Of a DNA stretch of 64,000 nt, positions 13,331-24,200 are shown piece after piece. The notes under the pieces were generated by a model. That model was not told the DNA's origin and searched no databases. It saw nothing but the letters and a program-made list of their open reading frames with translations. Source of the stretch: Chondrosia reniformis (taxonomy: Eukaryota; Porifera; Demospongiae; Chondrillida; Chondrillidae); assembly GCA_947172415.1 (NCBI GenBank), contig OX359190.1, forward strand, positions 10,224,995 to 10,288,994. Reading direction: 5' to 3'. Positions within the stretch are counted from its first letter, which is position 1. Each line of letters opens with the position of its first letter. The translations under genes and the position numbers were made by a program.

Positions 13331-13637
13331 CCTACCTGGACACATCTCTATGGTGGTTGCGGTTCCCATAGAGGTTGGTAGCGCTTAGACTCTGAAGCTG
13401 TCTCCTAATCGGTTGGTGCCATAGAGACGTGCTCACCAATAATCCGGATTTCGGGGGGGTTCCACGTAATGTGGGATTGGCATCTGATATCTTAGGATTC
13501 ATATGAGTCGGCCATATCGAGAAGAACTGGTTCTTCTCACGCAAGTGACACCCAAAGCTCAACTCGGCAGAGCGTTACCACCGATCCCGGCCTCTGAGCG
13601 TCGTGGATGGTAGCGTTCGGTATGGTCCAATTTTTTT
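13331..13637 (+). ncRNA. Candidate structured RNA locus, copy 4
   Basis: Fourth copy, identical or nearly identical to copy 3 over the 0.3 kb, with seven T at 13631-13637 and TTATAATAG upstream. The identity of copies 3 and 4 fits recent duplication of the 2.5-kb unit, so conservation here is not independent evidence of function. Confidence 0.4.
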
Positions 13638-13859
13638 CCTTTGGAGTTTCTTTAGCAGTCGATTGACGATTTTTCACTTTAGTGACATCCATATATTATA
13701 TATATAATATGGACAGATACTACTTCAAAACAATCAAGTATTACAGAGTGAATATCCATGTGTATTAAAATCTTTAAAAGCGTTCTCGTCATTCTAAATA
13801 TACATATAAAAGTACCGTTTTCAATATTCCCTTCTCTAGGTCGGCCATTTATATTATTA

Positions 13860-14565
13860 CGAAACTCCCGTACATTAAATTTCTATACAAGAATCTAATG
13901 TACATTTAGTGCAATAACTCTGTCAATTGGAAAGATGTGAAGCTGAAACTTCTTGTTAACATTCACAGACATACATAAAGCATATCCAAAGAGTTTTACA
14001 AATTTTGATGTTCACTCATATTTGTCCCCTCTCTCACCATACATTAAATTTGTATGCAAGAATCTATTGTACATTTAGTTCAATAACTCTGTCAATTGGA
14101 AAGATGTGAAGCTGAAACTTGCTATCAGCATTCACAGCTATCCTTAAAGCATATCCAAAGAGTTTTACAAATTTTGATGTTCACTCATATTTGCCCTATA
14201 TCTCACCATACTTTAAATTTGTATAGCAGAATCTAATGTACATTTAGTGCTGTAACTCTGTCAATTGGAAAGATGTGAAGCTGAAACTTGCTGTCAGCAT
14301 TCACAGCTATCCTTAAAGCATATCCAAAGAGTTTTGCAAATTTTGATGTTCACTCATATTTGCCCTATATCTCACCATACTTTAAATTTGTATAGCAGAA
14401 TCTAATGTACATTTAGTGCTGTAACTCTGTCAATTGGAAAGAGGTGAAGCTGAAACTTGGTGTCAGCATTCACAGACATCCATAAAACATATCCAAAGAG
14501 TTTTGCAAATTTTGATGTTCACTCATATTTGCCCTATCTCTCACCATACATTAAATTTGTATACG
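13860..14565 (-). repeat. Satellite array, reverse orientation (4 monomers) up to the strand switch
   Basis: Last reverse-oriented monomers. The array ends in TTAAATTTGTATACGTATGG, where the ATACGTAT palindrome is the exact point at which orientation flips. Confidence 0.88.
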
Positions 14566-16062
14566 TATGGTGAGAGATAAGGCAAATTTGAGCAGATATA
14601 AAAATTTGCAAAACTCATTGCAAACCTTTCATACATCTCTGTGAATACTGAGATAGAGTTGCAGATTCATATCTCTTCATTTTGAAGAGTTACAGCACTT
14701 AATGTACTTTAAATTACTGCTATACGAAATTAATGTATGGTGACAGATAGGGCAAATTTGAGTAGAAATCAAAATTTACAAAACTCATTGAAAACCTTTG
14801 ATACATCTCTATGAACCCTGACATAGAGTTTCAGATTCATATCTCTTCATTTGGAAGAGTTACAGCACTTAATGTACTGCTATACGAAGTTAATGTATGG
14901 TGACAGATAGGGCAAATTTGAGTAGAAATCAAAATTTACAAAACTCATTGAAAACCTTTGATACATCTTTCTGAACACTGACATAGAGTTTCAGATTCAT
15001 ATCTCTTCATTTGGAAGAGTTACAGCACTTAATGTACTGCTATATGAAGTTAATGTATGGTGAGAGATAGAGCAAAATTGAGCAGATATCAAAATTTGCA
15101 AAACTCATTGCAAACCTTTCATACATCTCTATGAATACTGAGATAGAGTTTCAGATTCATATCTCTTCATTTTGAAGAGTTACAGCACTTAATGTACTTT
15201 AAATTACTGCTATACGAAATTAATTTATGGTGAGAGATAGGGCAAATTTGAGCAGATATCAAAATTTTCAAAACTCATTGCAAACCTTTCATACATCTCT
15301 GTGAATACTGAGATAGAGGTTCAGATTCATATCTCTTCATTTTGAAGAGTTACAGCACTTAATGTACTTTAAATTACCGCTATACAAAATTAATGTATGG
15401 TGAGAGAAAGGGCAAATTTGAGTAGAAATCAAAATTTACAAAACTCATTGCAAACCTTTGATACATCTTTGTGAACACTGACATAGAGTTTCAGATTCAT
15501 ATCTCTTCACTTTGAAGAGTTACAACACTTAATGTACTTTTAATTACTGCTATACGAAGTTAATGTATGGTGAGAGATAGGGCAAATTTGAGTAGATATA
15601 AAAATTTGCAAAACTCAATGAAAACCTTTGATACATCTCTGTGAACAGTGACATAGAGTTTCAGATTCATATCTCTTCATTTGGAAGAGTTACAGCACTT
15701 AATGTACTTTTAATTACTGCTATACGAAGTTAATGTATGGTGAGAGATAGGGCAAATTTGAGTAGAAATAAAAATTTGCAAAACTCATTGCAAACCATTC
15801 ATACATCTCTATGAATACTGAGATAGAGTTTCAGATTCATATCTCTTCATTTGGATGAGTTACAGCACTTAATGTACTTTAAATTACTGCTATACGAAAT
15901 TAATGTATGGTGAGAGATAGGGCAAATTTGAGTAGTTATAAAAATTTGCAAAACTTATTGAAAACCTTTGATACATCTCTGTGAACACTGACATAGAGTT
16001 TCAGATTCATATCTCTTCATTTGGAAGAGTTACAGCACTTAATGTACATTAAATTTCTATTA
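14566..16062 (+). repeat. Satellite array, forward orientation (about 9 monomers)
   Basis: Monomers begin TATGGTGAGAGATA (or TATGGTGACAGATA) with a period of about 165-170 bp and are homologous to 2040-2760. Divergence is higher than in the central array. The array passes directly into the right flanking repeat at about 16070. Confidence 0.88.
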
Positions 16063-16330
16063 TACGACCTAAACAATAAAATTTCGAAAGAAAACGGTTG
16101 AGGTTGGCGCTTTCCCAGTAAAATGTATAGGGTATTTTCGAGTAAAATGTAATTATATCATTTCAAGTTAATTCCGGATCAGCATATCGTTCCAAGCAAT
16201 TCAACAGATATATTCAGTATTCGTGGTTCATCTCGAAACTGGGGGAAATGGATAAAATCCTGTTTGTGCTTTAAGAAATGAAGGAGAGGAGCTTTTCTGG
16301 TCCCATGTAGAAACGATTTTAGCGAGTGGT

Positions 16331-16886
16331 GTTTCGATATCAATGTACAGTAGTAGAACCATCCGCATTCAACCTCAAATTCTGTAATGTGATGATGGCT
16401 GCCTACTTCTATATAGAGACCTTCTGGTAAGTGTGTTTTGGACCGTTTCTATCTTTGTCTCGTGTGTCACATGGAAACTTCTTTAACTCGAGGTCCTCCG
16501 ATAGTTATTGTATAACAGTATCGCACGATATATATCTTTATTTTTTGAGATACCATTCATTATTATTGACAATACAATAGTGTGAGCTTCAAAAATAAAA
16601 ATAGATTTCTGAGACCTTGGACACAGAAAACAGACTAATAAATGAATAGTTTCATTGGTAAGAAAGTTGTTTGTTTTTGATAGAGTTACAGAAGTAAATT
16701 CCGAGACGTCAATTATCTGAGGCAATTTCATAATTTGCAACTATTATAGTTGTACAGATAGAAGAAATTTACACTTTGAATCATTGCAAATAGCTAAAAT
16801 TATACATTAATCAGAAAAACACAAAATGAGTGTAAAAACACAATATAATTAGGTACACTAAGTACTGTTAATTTTACACACACACA
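16331..16886. other. AT-rich spacer downstream of PCMT1
   Basis: Unique AT-rich DNA between the satellite region and the PCMT1 stop codon. It should hold the PCMT1 3' UTR. Open frames here are short and show no family resemblance. Confidence 0.5.
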
Positions 16887-19479
16887 TCAACTTGATCTCC
16901 ATTCTACACAAACAGACACATGCAGTAAGTACAGTAATGTGGCTGGTGGCTGCAGATGCATATACCCACTTGGGCACTGCCTCTCCTTGCTAGTTAGCGG
17001 AATATAGATGACACCCATCAAATTGGATACTGTGACATGTCCATGTTCATCTTTGTCAATCTGCTGGAGGTGCTGATTTCCACCTTCTGGACCAACAGGA
17101 ATAATCATCCGACCTCCTTCAGCCAGCTGCTCTATCAACTGACAGAAATAAGGACCAAAATAAGATACACCTCCAGTAGGTAGAACACACCCGCATATAT
17201 AGAGATACACCTCCAGTAGGTAGAACACACCCGCATATATAGAGATACACCTCCAGTAGGTAGAACACACCCGCATATATAGAGATACACCTCCAGTAGG
17301 TAGAACACACCCGCATATATAGAGATACACCTCCAGTAGGTAGAACACACCCGCATATATAGAGATACACCTCCAGTAGGTAGAACACACCCGCATATAT
17401 AGAGATACACCTCCAGTAGGTAGAACACACCCGCACATATAGAGATACACCTCCAGTAGGTAGAACACACCCGCACATATAGAGATACACCTCCAGTAGG
17501 TAGAACACACCCGCATATATAGAGATACACCCACTTACAGCTTCAGGGACTGTTGGAGCTGCTGCACCAACATGTATGGCATCATAGGGTGCCATCTCAG
17601 GGTAACCTTGGCGACCATCCCCCACTGCACAGAGATACAGGGAAGCAACTAACTCTGAATATTCCAAGAAGAACTATCTGACACAACTCACCAAGTAACT
17701 TGATTCTCTCCTGTGCAAGGAAGTCAGGAGCATCCTTCTCAACATTTCTCTTTGAGAGATCGACCAGCTCTTTGATGTGGTCAATCCCAACAACACAGCC
17801 AGTGGAGCCCACCTACAACACAGAGGAAGCGTCACCCACCCTCTCCCCTCATCTCCTCTCCTCTCCTCTCTCCTCCCACTCACCATGTGAGCCATACAAG
17901 TCGTGAGGTACCCACTTCCTGAGCCTACGTCCAGAGCTCTCTTTCCCTCTGTCAACTGTTTAGTCAAGTGTTCCAGTGCATGGGCATGCTAACAGGGATT
18001 TGGGTGTGACAGTGGGTGTGGCTTAAGAATATGCAACTTACCATATGAGGGGCACTAATGGTTGCAGAATATCCTATTAATATATAGAGGAGATAATGAA
18101 ACACAGCACTAACATGGAACCAACATAGACTCGTACCAATGGACTGAGGTGAGTCTTGGTACGGATTATGTGGACAGTAATTCTTGCGGTCAGTCTTCAA
18201 CATGGCTGCCTCCACTGAGCTGGACTTGATGATGTCGTAAGCTACACAAGTCATATGTACTCTTACAAATTGAATGTGCTCAAAATGAACAAGTTAAATA
18301 AATTCCATTTGGAGTCATCCTTGTGATTGGATAATTAACATTTATTAAAAAAAGTAATTAAATTATTAATGTCTGTTGATTTGGATTTTACAAGGCAAGG
18401 TTTAGTGGGCTGTATTAAGAATAACTTGTAACTCGATTATCTTTAAGAATTGTTTCATTAATTTAATCAATTACAAACTACCTAAACCTCACAATAAAAC
18501 GACTACACACAACTAATAGTATTAAAACACTACCTAATCTCACTGTATAAAACACCTGCAGAAACTCAGCGAAAACTTAAGGGAAACATCAAAGTTAGGT
18601 AAATGACCAACAACTAGTATTAAACTGCCAACTACTCATCCTCTGAGTTTAGGAATGACAGTTCAGCCAAAGTAAGTAGAAATGTAGTATAGATAGGAGT
18701 GTGCTGAGGTGAGGAGTGTGCTGAGGTGGGCAGTGTGCTGAGGGGAGGAGTGTGATGAGGGGAGGAGTGTGATGAGGGGAGGAGTGTGATGAGGTGGGGA
18801 GTGTGCTGAGGTGGGGAGTGTGCTGAGGTGGGGAGTGTGCTGAGGTGGGGAGTGTGCTGAGGTGGGGAGTGTGCTGAGGTGGGGAGTGTGCTGAGGTGGG
18901 GAGTGTGCTGAGGTGGGGAGTGTGCTGAGGTGGGCAGTGTGCTGAGGTGGGGAGTGTGCTGAGGTGGGCAGTGTGCTGAGGTGGGCAGTGTGCTGAGGTG
19001 GGGAGTGTGCTGAGGTGGGCAGTGTGCTGAGGTGGGGAGTGTGCTGAGGTGGGGAGTGTGCTGAGGTGGGCAGTGTGCTGAGGTGGGGAGTGTGCTGAGG
19101 TGGGGAGTGTGCTGAGGTGGGGAGTGTGCTGAGGTGGGGAGTGTGCTGAGGTGGGGAGTGTGCTGAGGTGGGCAGTGTGATGAGTCCTCTAATTATCACA
19201 CATACAGTCGACTAGTATGGCTGCTGGATCGAGACGAAATAATAGAATAAAACATACTCAGAGTGTCAACCTGAGCTCCTTGCAATGGAACCAACAAGAC
19301 ATTGATGAAGATATATTTACTTCAGTAAGTGGTACTAGAATATAAAGCTTGCAGCACTAATAAATATTGCTAAGTGGGACAAGTTCACTTCAGTACCACA
19401 TACAGTATTATGATCGAATCTTACCTTTTAAATTGTGCACAAGATTAGCATTCGAGCTGCCGCTGGCTCTCCAGGCCAT
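16887..19479 (-). CDS. PCMT1: Protein-L-isoaspartate O-methyltransferase, 7 exons
   Basis: Repairs damaged proteins by methylating L-isoaspartyl residues with S-adenosylmethionine, in the cytosol. Seven exons join in phase: 19479-19425, 18241-18137, 18073-18042, 17988-17884, 17812-17692, 17624-17539 and 17138-16887, giving 251 residues. The start MAWRASGSS, the block [20 protein letters not shown], the SAM-binding motif [11 protein letters not shown] (about residues 82-92), IGDHI-type [31 protein letters not shown] and [10 protein letters not shown] are all PCMT hallmarks. Human PCMT1 is about 227 residues. Here the C-terminus after [10 protein letters not shown] is longer and unlike the usual ending. 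Exon 3 is only 32 bp. Intron 1 (1.2 kb) and intron 6 (0.4 kb) are long for this locus because of minisatellites. Confidence 0.93.
17161..17530. repeat. 40-bp minisatellite filling PCMT1 intron 6
   Basis: Nine full 40-bp units plus a partial one, each with CTCCAGTAGGTAGAACACAC and a short (AT)n stretch, nearly identical except CATATAT versus CACATAT. It occupies almost all of the 400-bp intron 17139-17538, leaving only the donor and about 22 bp before the acceptor. The left-hand duplicate at 690 has only one unit, so the array probably expanded after that duplication. Confidence 0.95.
18695..19185. repeat. 17-bp minisatellite in PCMT1 intron 1
   Basis: About 29 units of GAGGTGGGGAGTGTGCT with variants (GGGCAG for GGGGAG, TGATGA for TGCTGA). 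It is strongly G-rich on the plus strand. Since 17 is not a multiple of three, all frames repeat every 51 bases, which produces a long spurious open frame on the minus strand. Confidence 0.95.
19217..19351 (+). CDS. Small unassigned ORF inside PCMT1 intron 1 (antisense)
   Basis: A 44-codon plus-strand frame begins [15 protein letters not shown] and runs through an acidic DIDEDIF segment to a good donor-like TCA|GTAAGT at 19325. Composition looks coding, but I could not find a following exon that joins in phase, and I recognise no family. It could be the first exon of a gene nested in or overlapping PCMT1 on the other strand, or chance. Low confidence. Confidence 0.2.
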
Positions 19480-21292
19480 GCTTACTGCGGTGATCTGTGA
19501 TAGAACTACCAATATTGGGGGTGGTTTCATCTACAGAGGATACAATAAATAGGCGTGGCCGTAATAGAACCTCAATGCGTTCGTAGGCAAAAACGATTGG
19601 ATTATTGGCTAGTATGTATTAGAGTAGCGATTACATTCTGTCGTAATAAACGTCTTTATAATGCGATGCTACGGTGGGCCGCAGAGATTCACCGCTCGAA
19701 GAGGCTGGCCCATCACTAACACAACCATCGTTCAGTGACCTTTCGCCAAGTGACTCGATATGGACGGTACTATATGTATACTTAAATAATTAAGTTACAT
19801 CTTCCGTAGGCTTAGAGAACGTTAGAGAGCATATTTAGGAATCGCATAATGTAGATCTTACTGTACTAACTATTTAAACAATTTTGGATTAAAATTACAA
19901 GCAAAGAGATATCTACTCACACAAGGCTTTGAACTTTCGAGTTTATAGTACACTGGTCACGTGATTTAAGGCTGACCCCCTCAACTTTGTGGCTTCGCAG
20001 CTCCGCCTTCTTAGGGCGTGGACAGCGCTATCATGGATCCCCAGGAATGCTGCCCAATTGAACGACACTACTACAGAATCTCTTAAGTACGAGTAGTTGC
20101 CACATCCCTCGCACGCGACATACCCTCCTACAACAGAATATACGTGCCAAACCAGGGAATCGGGAGTTCGGCCCAAGGAAGCTGACGAATATTTGAACCG
20201 ATGAACTGTGAGGGTCGTCCGCTGTCTGCGAGGAAAAGGGACGATAACATCTCTACTTCTCTTGGCTCTCATTGAAGATCGCAGACACATCGAATCGGTC
20301 AGTGTTTGTGAGGTTGAATATTGTAGTCCAAAATTTGGAAAAAATACTTTGGTAGTTCAACTTGCTTGGATTAGTGTTTTATACTTAAGTTCGCTCTGGT
20401 CATTACCGCTCTGTGTCAAATAGAGCAAGTATTTATTGGGAAATATTATGTCATGGAAGCTAGGTCTTCGGGATTTCATTTACAACCAGTTTCTTGTAAC
20501 GAATAGAAAATGATAAGGGAAGAGTAAAGCCGTGTGTGATTCCGTTTCCACATATTTAAACAGAGTTTACTATTTACTGTAAATAGTTTCATTATGTGTT
20601 TTTAATATCGAAATGATGGAATTTGAAGCTTTTCTTTTTGTCCTACAAGTATGTGAAAGCTGAGTCGAGTAAACAGGTTCTGTAAACTGAAAGTTGTAGC
20701 TCTGTACAAGGGTGGGTGCTCGGCTATTGTCCAATGTATGTGACCAGATGCTCTTATTTGAAGTTTAAGTATAAACAATTGACCTTATATTTACAAAACA
20801 GAGAGTACCTTACAAATCACATTCAGTTAGAGAGACAAGTCAAAACAAACTAACTGACTCATTAATTTGGTAGTGTAATGGAATGGGCACTGCTCCACCT
20901 TCTCTTTGATGGTGACCATTCAGCAGAAGACACTCTAATAATGCGCTTCATAATTGAGGGCTGCGTGCTTGCGTCACTCCCTAGTCCCTTTGGTCAGTGT
21001 TGGGTTTCCTAGGAACCCTTGTAAGGTTTCATCTCTGACTTTGCTATCAAATATCAATACATCATTGTAGCATGTATAGCTCTGGATAACTTTGTATATT
21101 TTTGTATATCTTTGGATATTACTCAGTCTTGTTAGATGTTTGTGTTATGATAGGTGACTCCAGTTTGGTTGTCCTACTTACAATTTTGATGGTGTGAAGG
21201 AGATCATTGTTTATAGAACTGCAGGAACACTTTGACAATATCTACCTATATATTAGTATAATATTTCCATTTAGATTTTTACACTATCAGAA
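19480..21292. other. Intergenic and 5' regions of PCMT1 and RhoGEF A
   Basis: This 1.8-kb stretch separates two divergently transcribed genes and should hold both promoters and the 5' UTR of RhoGEF A. The tract TTTTTACACTATCAG just before the RhoGEF A start codon looks like a splice acceptor, so an untranslated upstream exon is likely. A 115-codon minus-strand frame (20290-19943) lacks any family signal and is not called. Confidence 0.5.
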
Positions 21293-24200
21293 ATGGATTT
21301 GACAGTCTTAAACAAGTCTGCTGAGACTGCAAGGATGAGTCGTGGAAGGTCAAGCAGTGAGCGATCAGCAAGCTCTCCCACCCACTACAACAGCAAGTCC
21401 TTGGAAAGGCCAAAGAAACAGAAAGTCACACAAAAGGTTGGTATATTGTGCAACATGAATGTGTCTGAAGGGTTGCTATGGTAATACTCTTTGATGATCT
21501 GCAGAAGTCTACTGTTGAGGGCAGTGCTGTAACAGTGCAGAATCTGTCAGGAGGTAAGAGCATGGGGAGTGGTCTGGATGGGATGGACAATGATGGAAAT
21601 GTTCCAGTGGAGCCTCAGCCTACGTTTTCTCGAGCAATGTCCAGTGAACACAGTAAGTTTGACTGTTACAAAGGACTGCAAGCTTTAATGGTCCTGTGCT
21701 TTGTAGCTACCCATCTGACGGCTGTGCCACACCGCCTGAGGACTACCACCTCACCACCTGTCATGGTCCCCACAGAGCGTCACAGTATGGGCCCAGATGA
21801 TTTTGGGTGAGATGCTGCACACAAAGGATAAAACTATTAAATTTGTGTTCACATGTTTAGTATTATCAGACAAACTCATTTCTTATGTAGTTTAAGTCGT
21901 AATAGTATGTTGGCTGAGAGTTATCGCTTTGCTGTGGATAAATACCCACAAATGACTTCACGAGGACCAACAGACAATCCAGCAAAGAGAGAGTTACAGT
22001 GTAAAGCAGCTATAGAGGAGATCAAGGCGACTGAGAGAAGCTATGTTCTTCTCTTGAATGATATACTAAAGGTACTCTATATAGTGCCCACCTAAGTCAT
22101 GGTGGTGATGTGAGTGCTCTTGTGTGCAGGGATACAGGGACCCCTTGACCATTAGGAAGCATGAACTACCCATCAAATGGGCAGATGCTAACATTCTCTT
22201 TAGTGAAATTAAGGAAATTAAAGATTTTAGCAAGTATGCACAAATTCCTTTACCTGTGCCTTGCCTGTGGTTAGTAATTCTTGTTCTTGCTTATAGAGGA
22301 CTACTGGAGTCTCTAATTAACTGTGGCAATGACTTGAAGGCTATTGGTGAGTGCTTCTCTCAGACATGGTCCTCCGACCAGCAGGGCTGTCAGCTCTACA
22401 CAAAGTACTGCACTAAGTACCCAAAGTTAGTGTACAGACACGTGTACCTGGATGGTGATGTAACCATGATGCACTTACTACAGGGCTATAGAGGTGTATT
22501 CCAGGTGGTACCTCGATTCAACCATGTGTGAATTCTTTCGGGTAAGTGTCGAGCAGTGCTGATGTTATGGACTTTACTGGCACGTATAATGCCATGCTTG
22601 TAGAGGTGCCAGCACCAGATTGGCCACCCACTGCCCCTCGGGAGCGACTTGCTGGAGCCCGTGCAGCGCGTGCAACGCTATCACATAATGCTCATGAAGA
22701 TACTGAAGAATCTCAAAGTTGGAGAGGAGGGATACTGTGAGATAAAGGTATGCTTGGTGTGACATAGCCTGGTCTGTCCTTGTGAGACTTGTCTGGTTGC
22801 AGGCTGCCCATGAGACGATGACCAATGTTGCTGTCAGGATAAACGAGATGAAGGGAAAGCACGATGACGCTGTAAGGGTCCAGGAGTTGCAGTCCCAGCT
22901 GCAGGGTTGGCCTGGCAACGACCTTACCTTTTATGGGGAACTGTTAATCAAGGAGACCTTGTTCAAGTACTACTTTGGACGAGGCACACACATTCCATTT
23001 CGGTAGGCAGACTGTGTCTTAAGTGTTGTGTGGTTGTGAGTGAGATCTGGTGTTACGCAGTGGTACGGAGGACCGCTCTGTGTTTCTGTTTAAAAAGTTG
23101 ATTTTGCTGACAAAAAAGAGAGATGAAGTGTACAAGTACAAGGGTCACATAGAGGTGGGAGTGACGTGAAGTGTATGATATATCAAATTACTCACCTCAA
23201 ATGCATTTGCTTTACGTGTTTCAGTGGAAAGACTTACAATTGATTGAAAATGTCGACAAGTATCCAAACTCATTCCAAGTTCGACAACTCTCAAACGCCT
23301 CAATCCATACATTCCACGTAAGTCTGTATGTCCAATGCCAAATGATCACTTACAGAATGTCTGTACTATGTTGCTCACAGGCGCGTAATGAGGCGGTCAA
23401 GGCACACTGGGTGGTGTCCATTAAGAGGATGATTATGGAGAGCATACCTGAGCTGAATAAGCGGATCAAGCCGACCATGAAGGACCTCCTGCTGAAGGGA
23501 GCCAAAAAGACAGGTTGGTGGGATTGTCAGGAGAGACAATCCTTGTGACTCTTCTTGTTCCTTTGTGCAGACATAACAGCAGACAACATTAGTGGAGACT
23601 TCCGGCACAGTACCAAGAGCTCCTCAATGCAGGGACTTAATGAGATTAGATCAAGAGAGAATTCTCCAAAGAGTAAGTCATACAAGCTCTTTGATCCTTG
23701 ACCCTTGACCTCTAATTGTCTCTAGATGGTACGTCCCGCCTGGCAATGAGCATGTCAGCCAAGGTCCCTCACAGCATTAAAGGTGGCTCTTCCGCTTCCT
23801 CCATCCACGCCAAGGACGACTCCAGTTTGCCACGTAGAAGTAGTTCTACTGATCGCGTGAGATCTAATCGGTTTAGCAGCATAGAGACTGACGATACTAG
23901 AAGCAGAGGTACATGTGCATGAGGAGACACTCTGTGACCAGTGTAGGTGTTCAGTTTCCATTCCCATTTCAGTTTCTGATAGTGGAATTGTGATGGAAAA
24001 TACTCAAAAAACAGAGGGGAAACCCCAAAGGATGGCACATGCTCCACTCAGTCACTCTCGGTCTACAGTAATTGGGAGGACACACCCTCAGGAAGAACCA
24101 CGCCTCCCTAGAAACCTGTCTGATAGTCATGTACAAGAACCCTTTGGTAAGTATTAGATGATATGGTCACATGACAATCAGGTGATGTGGTCACCTGTCT

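Larger units (their letters stand above)
957..16330. repeat. Composite satellite region bounded by related flanking repeats
   Basis: The whole interval is built from three components: about 169-bp monomers in two orientations, four copies of a 0.7-kb element carrying a structured locus, and a roughly 200-bp flank. The flank occurs at 957-1150 and 16070-16330 in one orientation, and at 1310-1500 and 3010-3230 in the reverse orientation. The flank is recognisable by a conserved CGTTCCAAG core followed by CTGGG.AAATGGATA. No long host gene lies inside. The arrangement resembles a large foldback or satellite-carrying element, but no transposase was found, so class and mobility are unknown. Confidence 0.7.

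Noticed and set aside
3258-13562. A 76-codon minus-strand frame conserved at three of the four 0.3-kb loci
   Set aside because: The copies are recent duplicates, so an intact frame is expected by chance. Copy 1 breaks it, and hairpins with a T run suit an RNA on the plus strand better.
3782-14565. CRISPR-like regular repeats
   Set aside because: The repeats are contiguous 169-bp satellite monomers without unique spacers, in a eukaryotic chromosome.
16887-17667. Long minus-strand frames through the PCMT1 intron 6 minisatellite
   Set aside because: Reading through the 40-bp repeat would insert over 100 residues in the middle of the methyltransferase fold. Splicing at 17539/17138 gives an exact match to the family.
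18663-19199. 178-codon Ser/Pro/His/Thr-rich minus-strand frame
   Set aside because: Generated by the 17-bp minisatellite inside PCMT1 intron 1, with no start context and no conserved domain.
19943-20290. 115-codon minus-strand ORF upstream of RhoGEF A
   Set aside because: No family resemblance, no splice-linked partners, and composition unlike the neighbouring exons.
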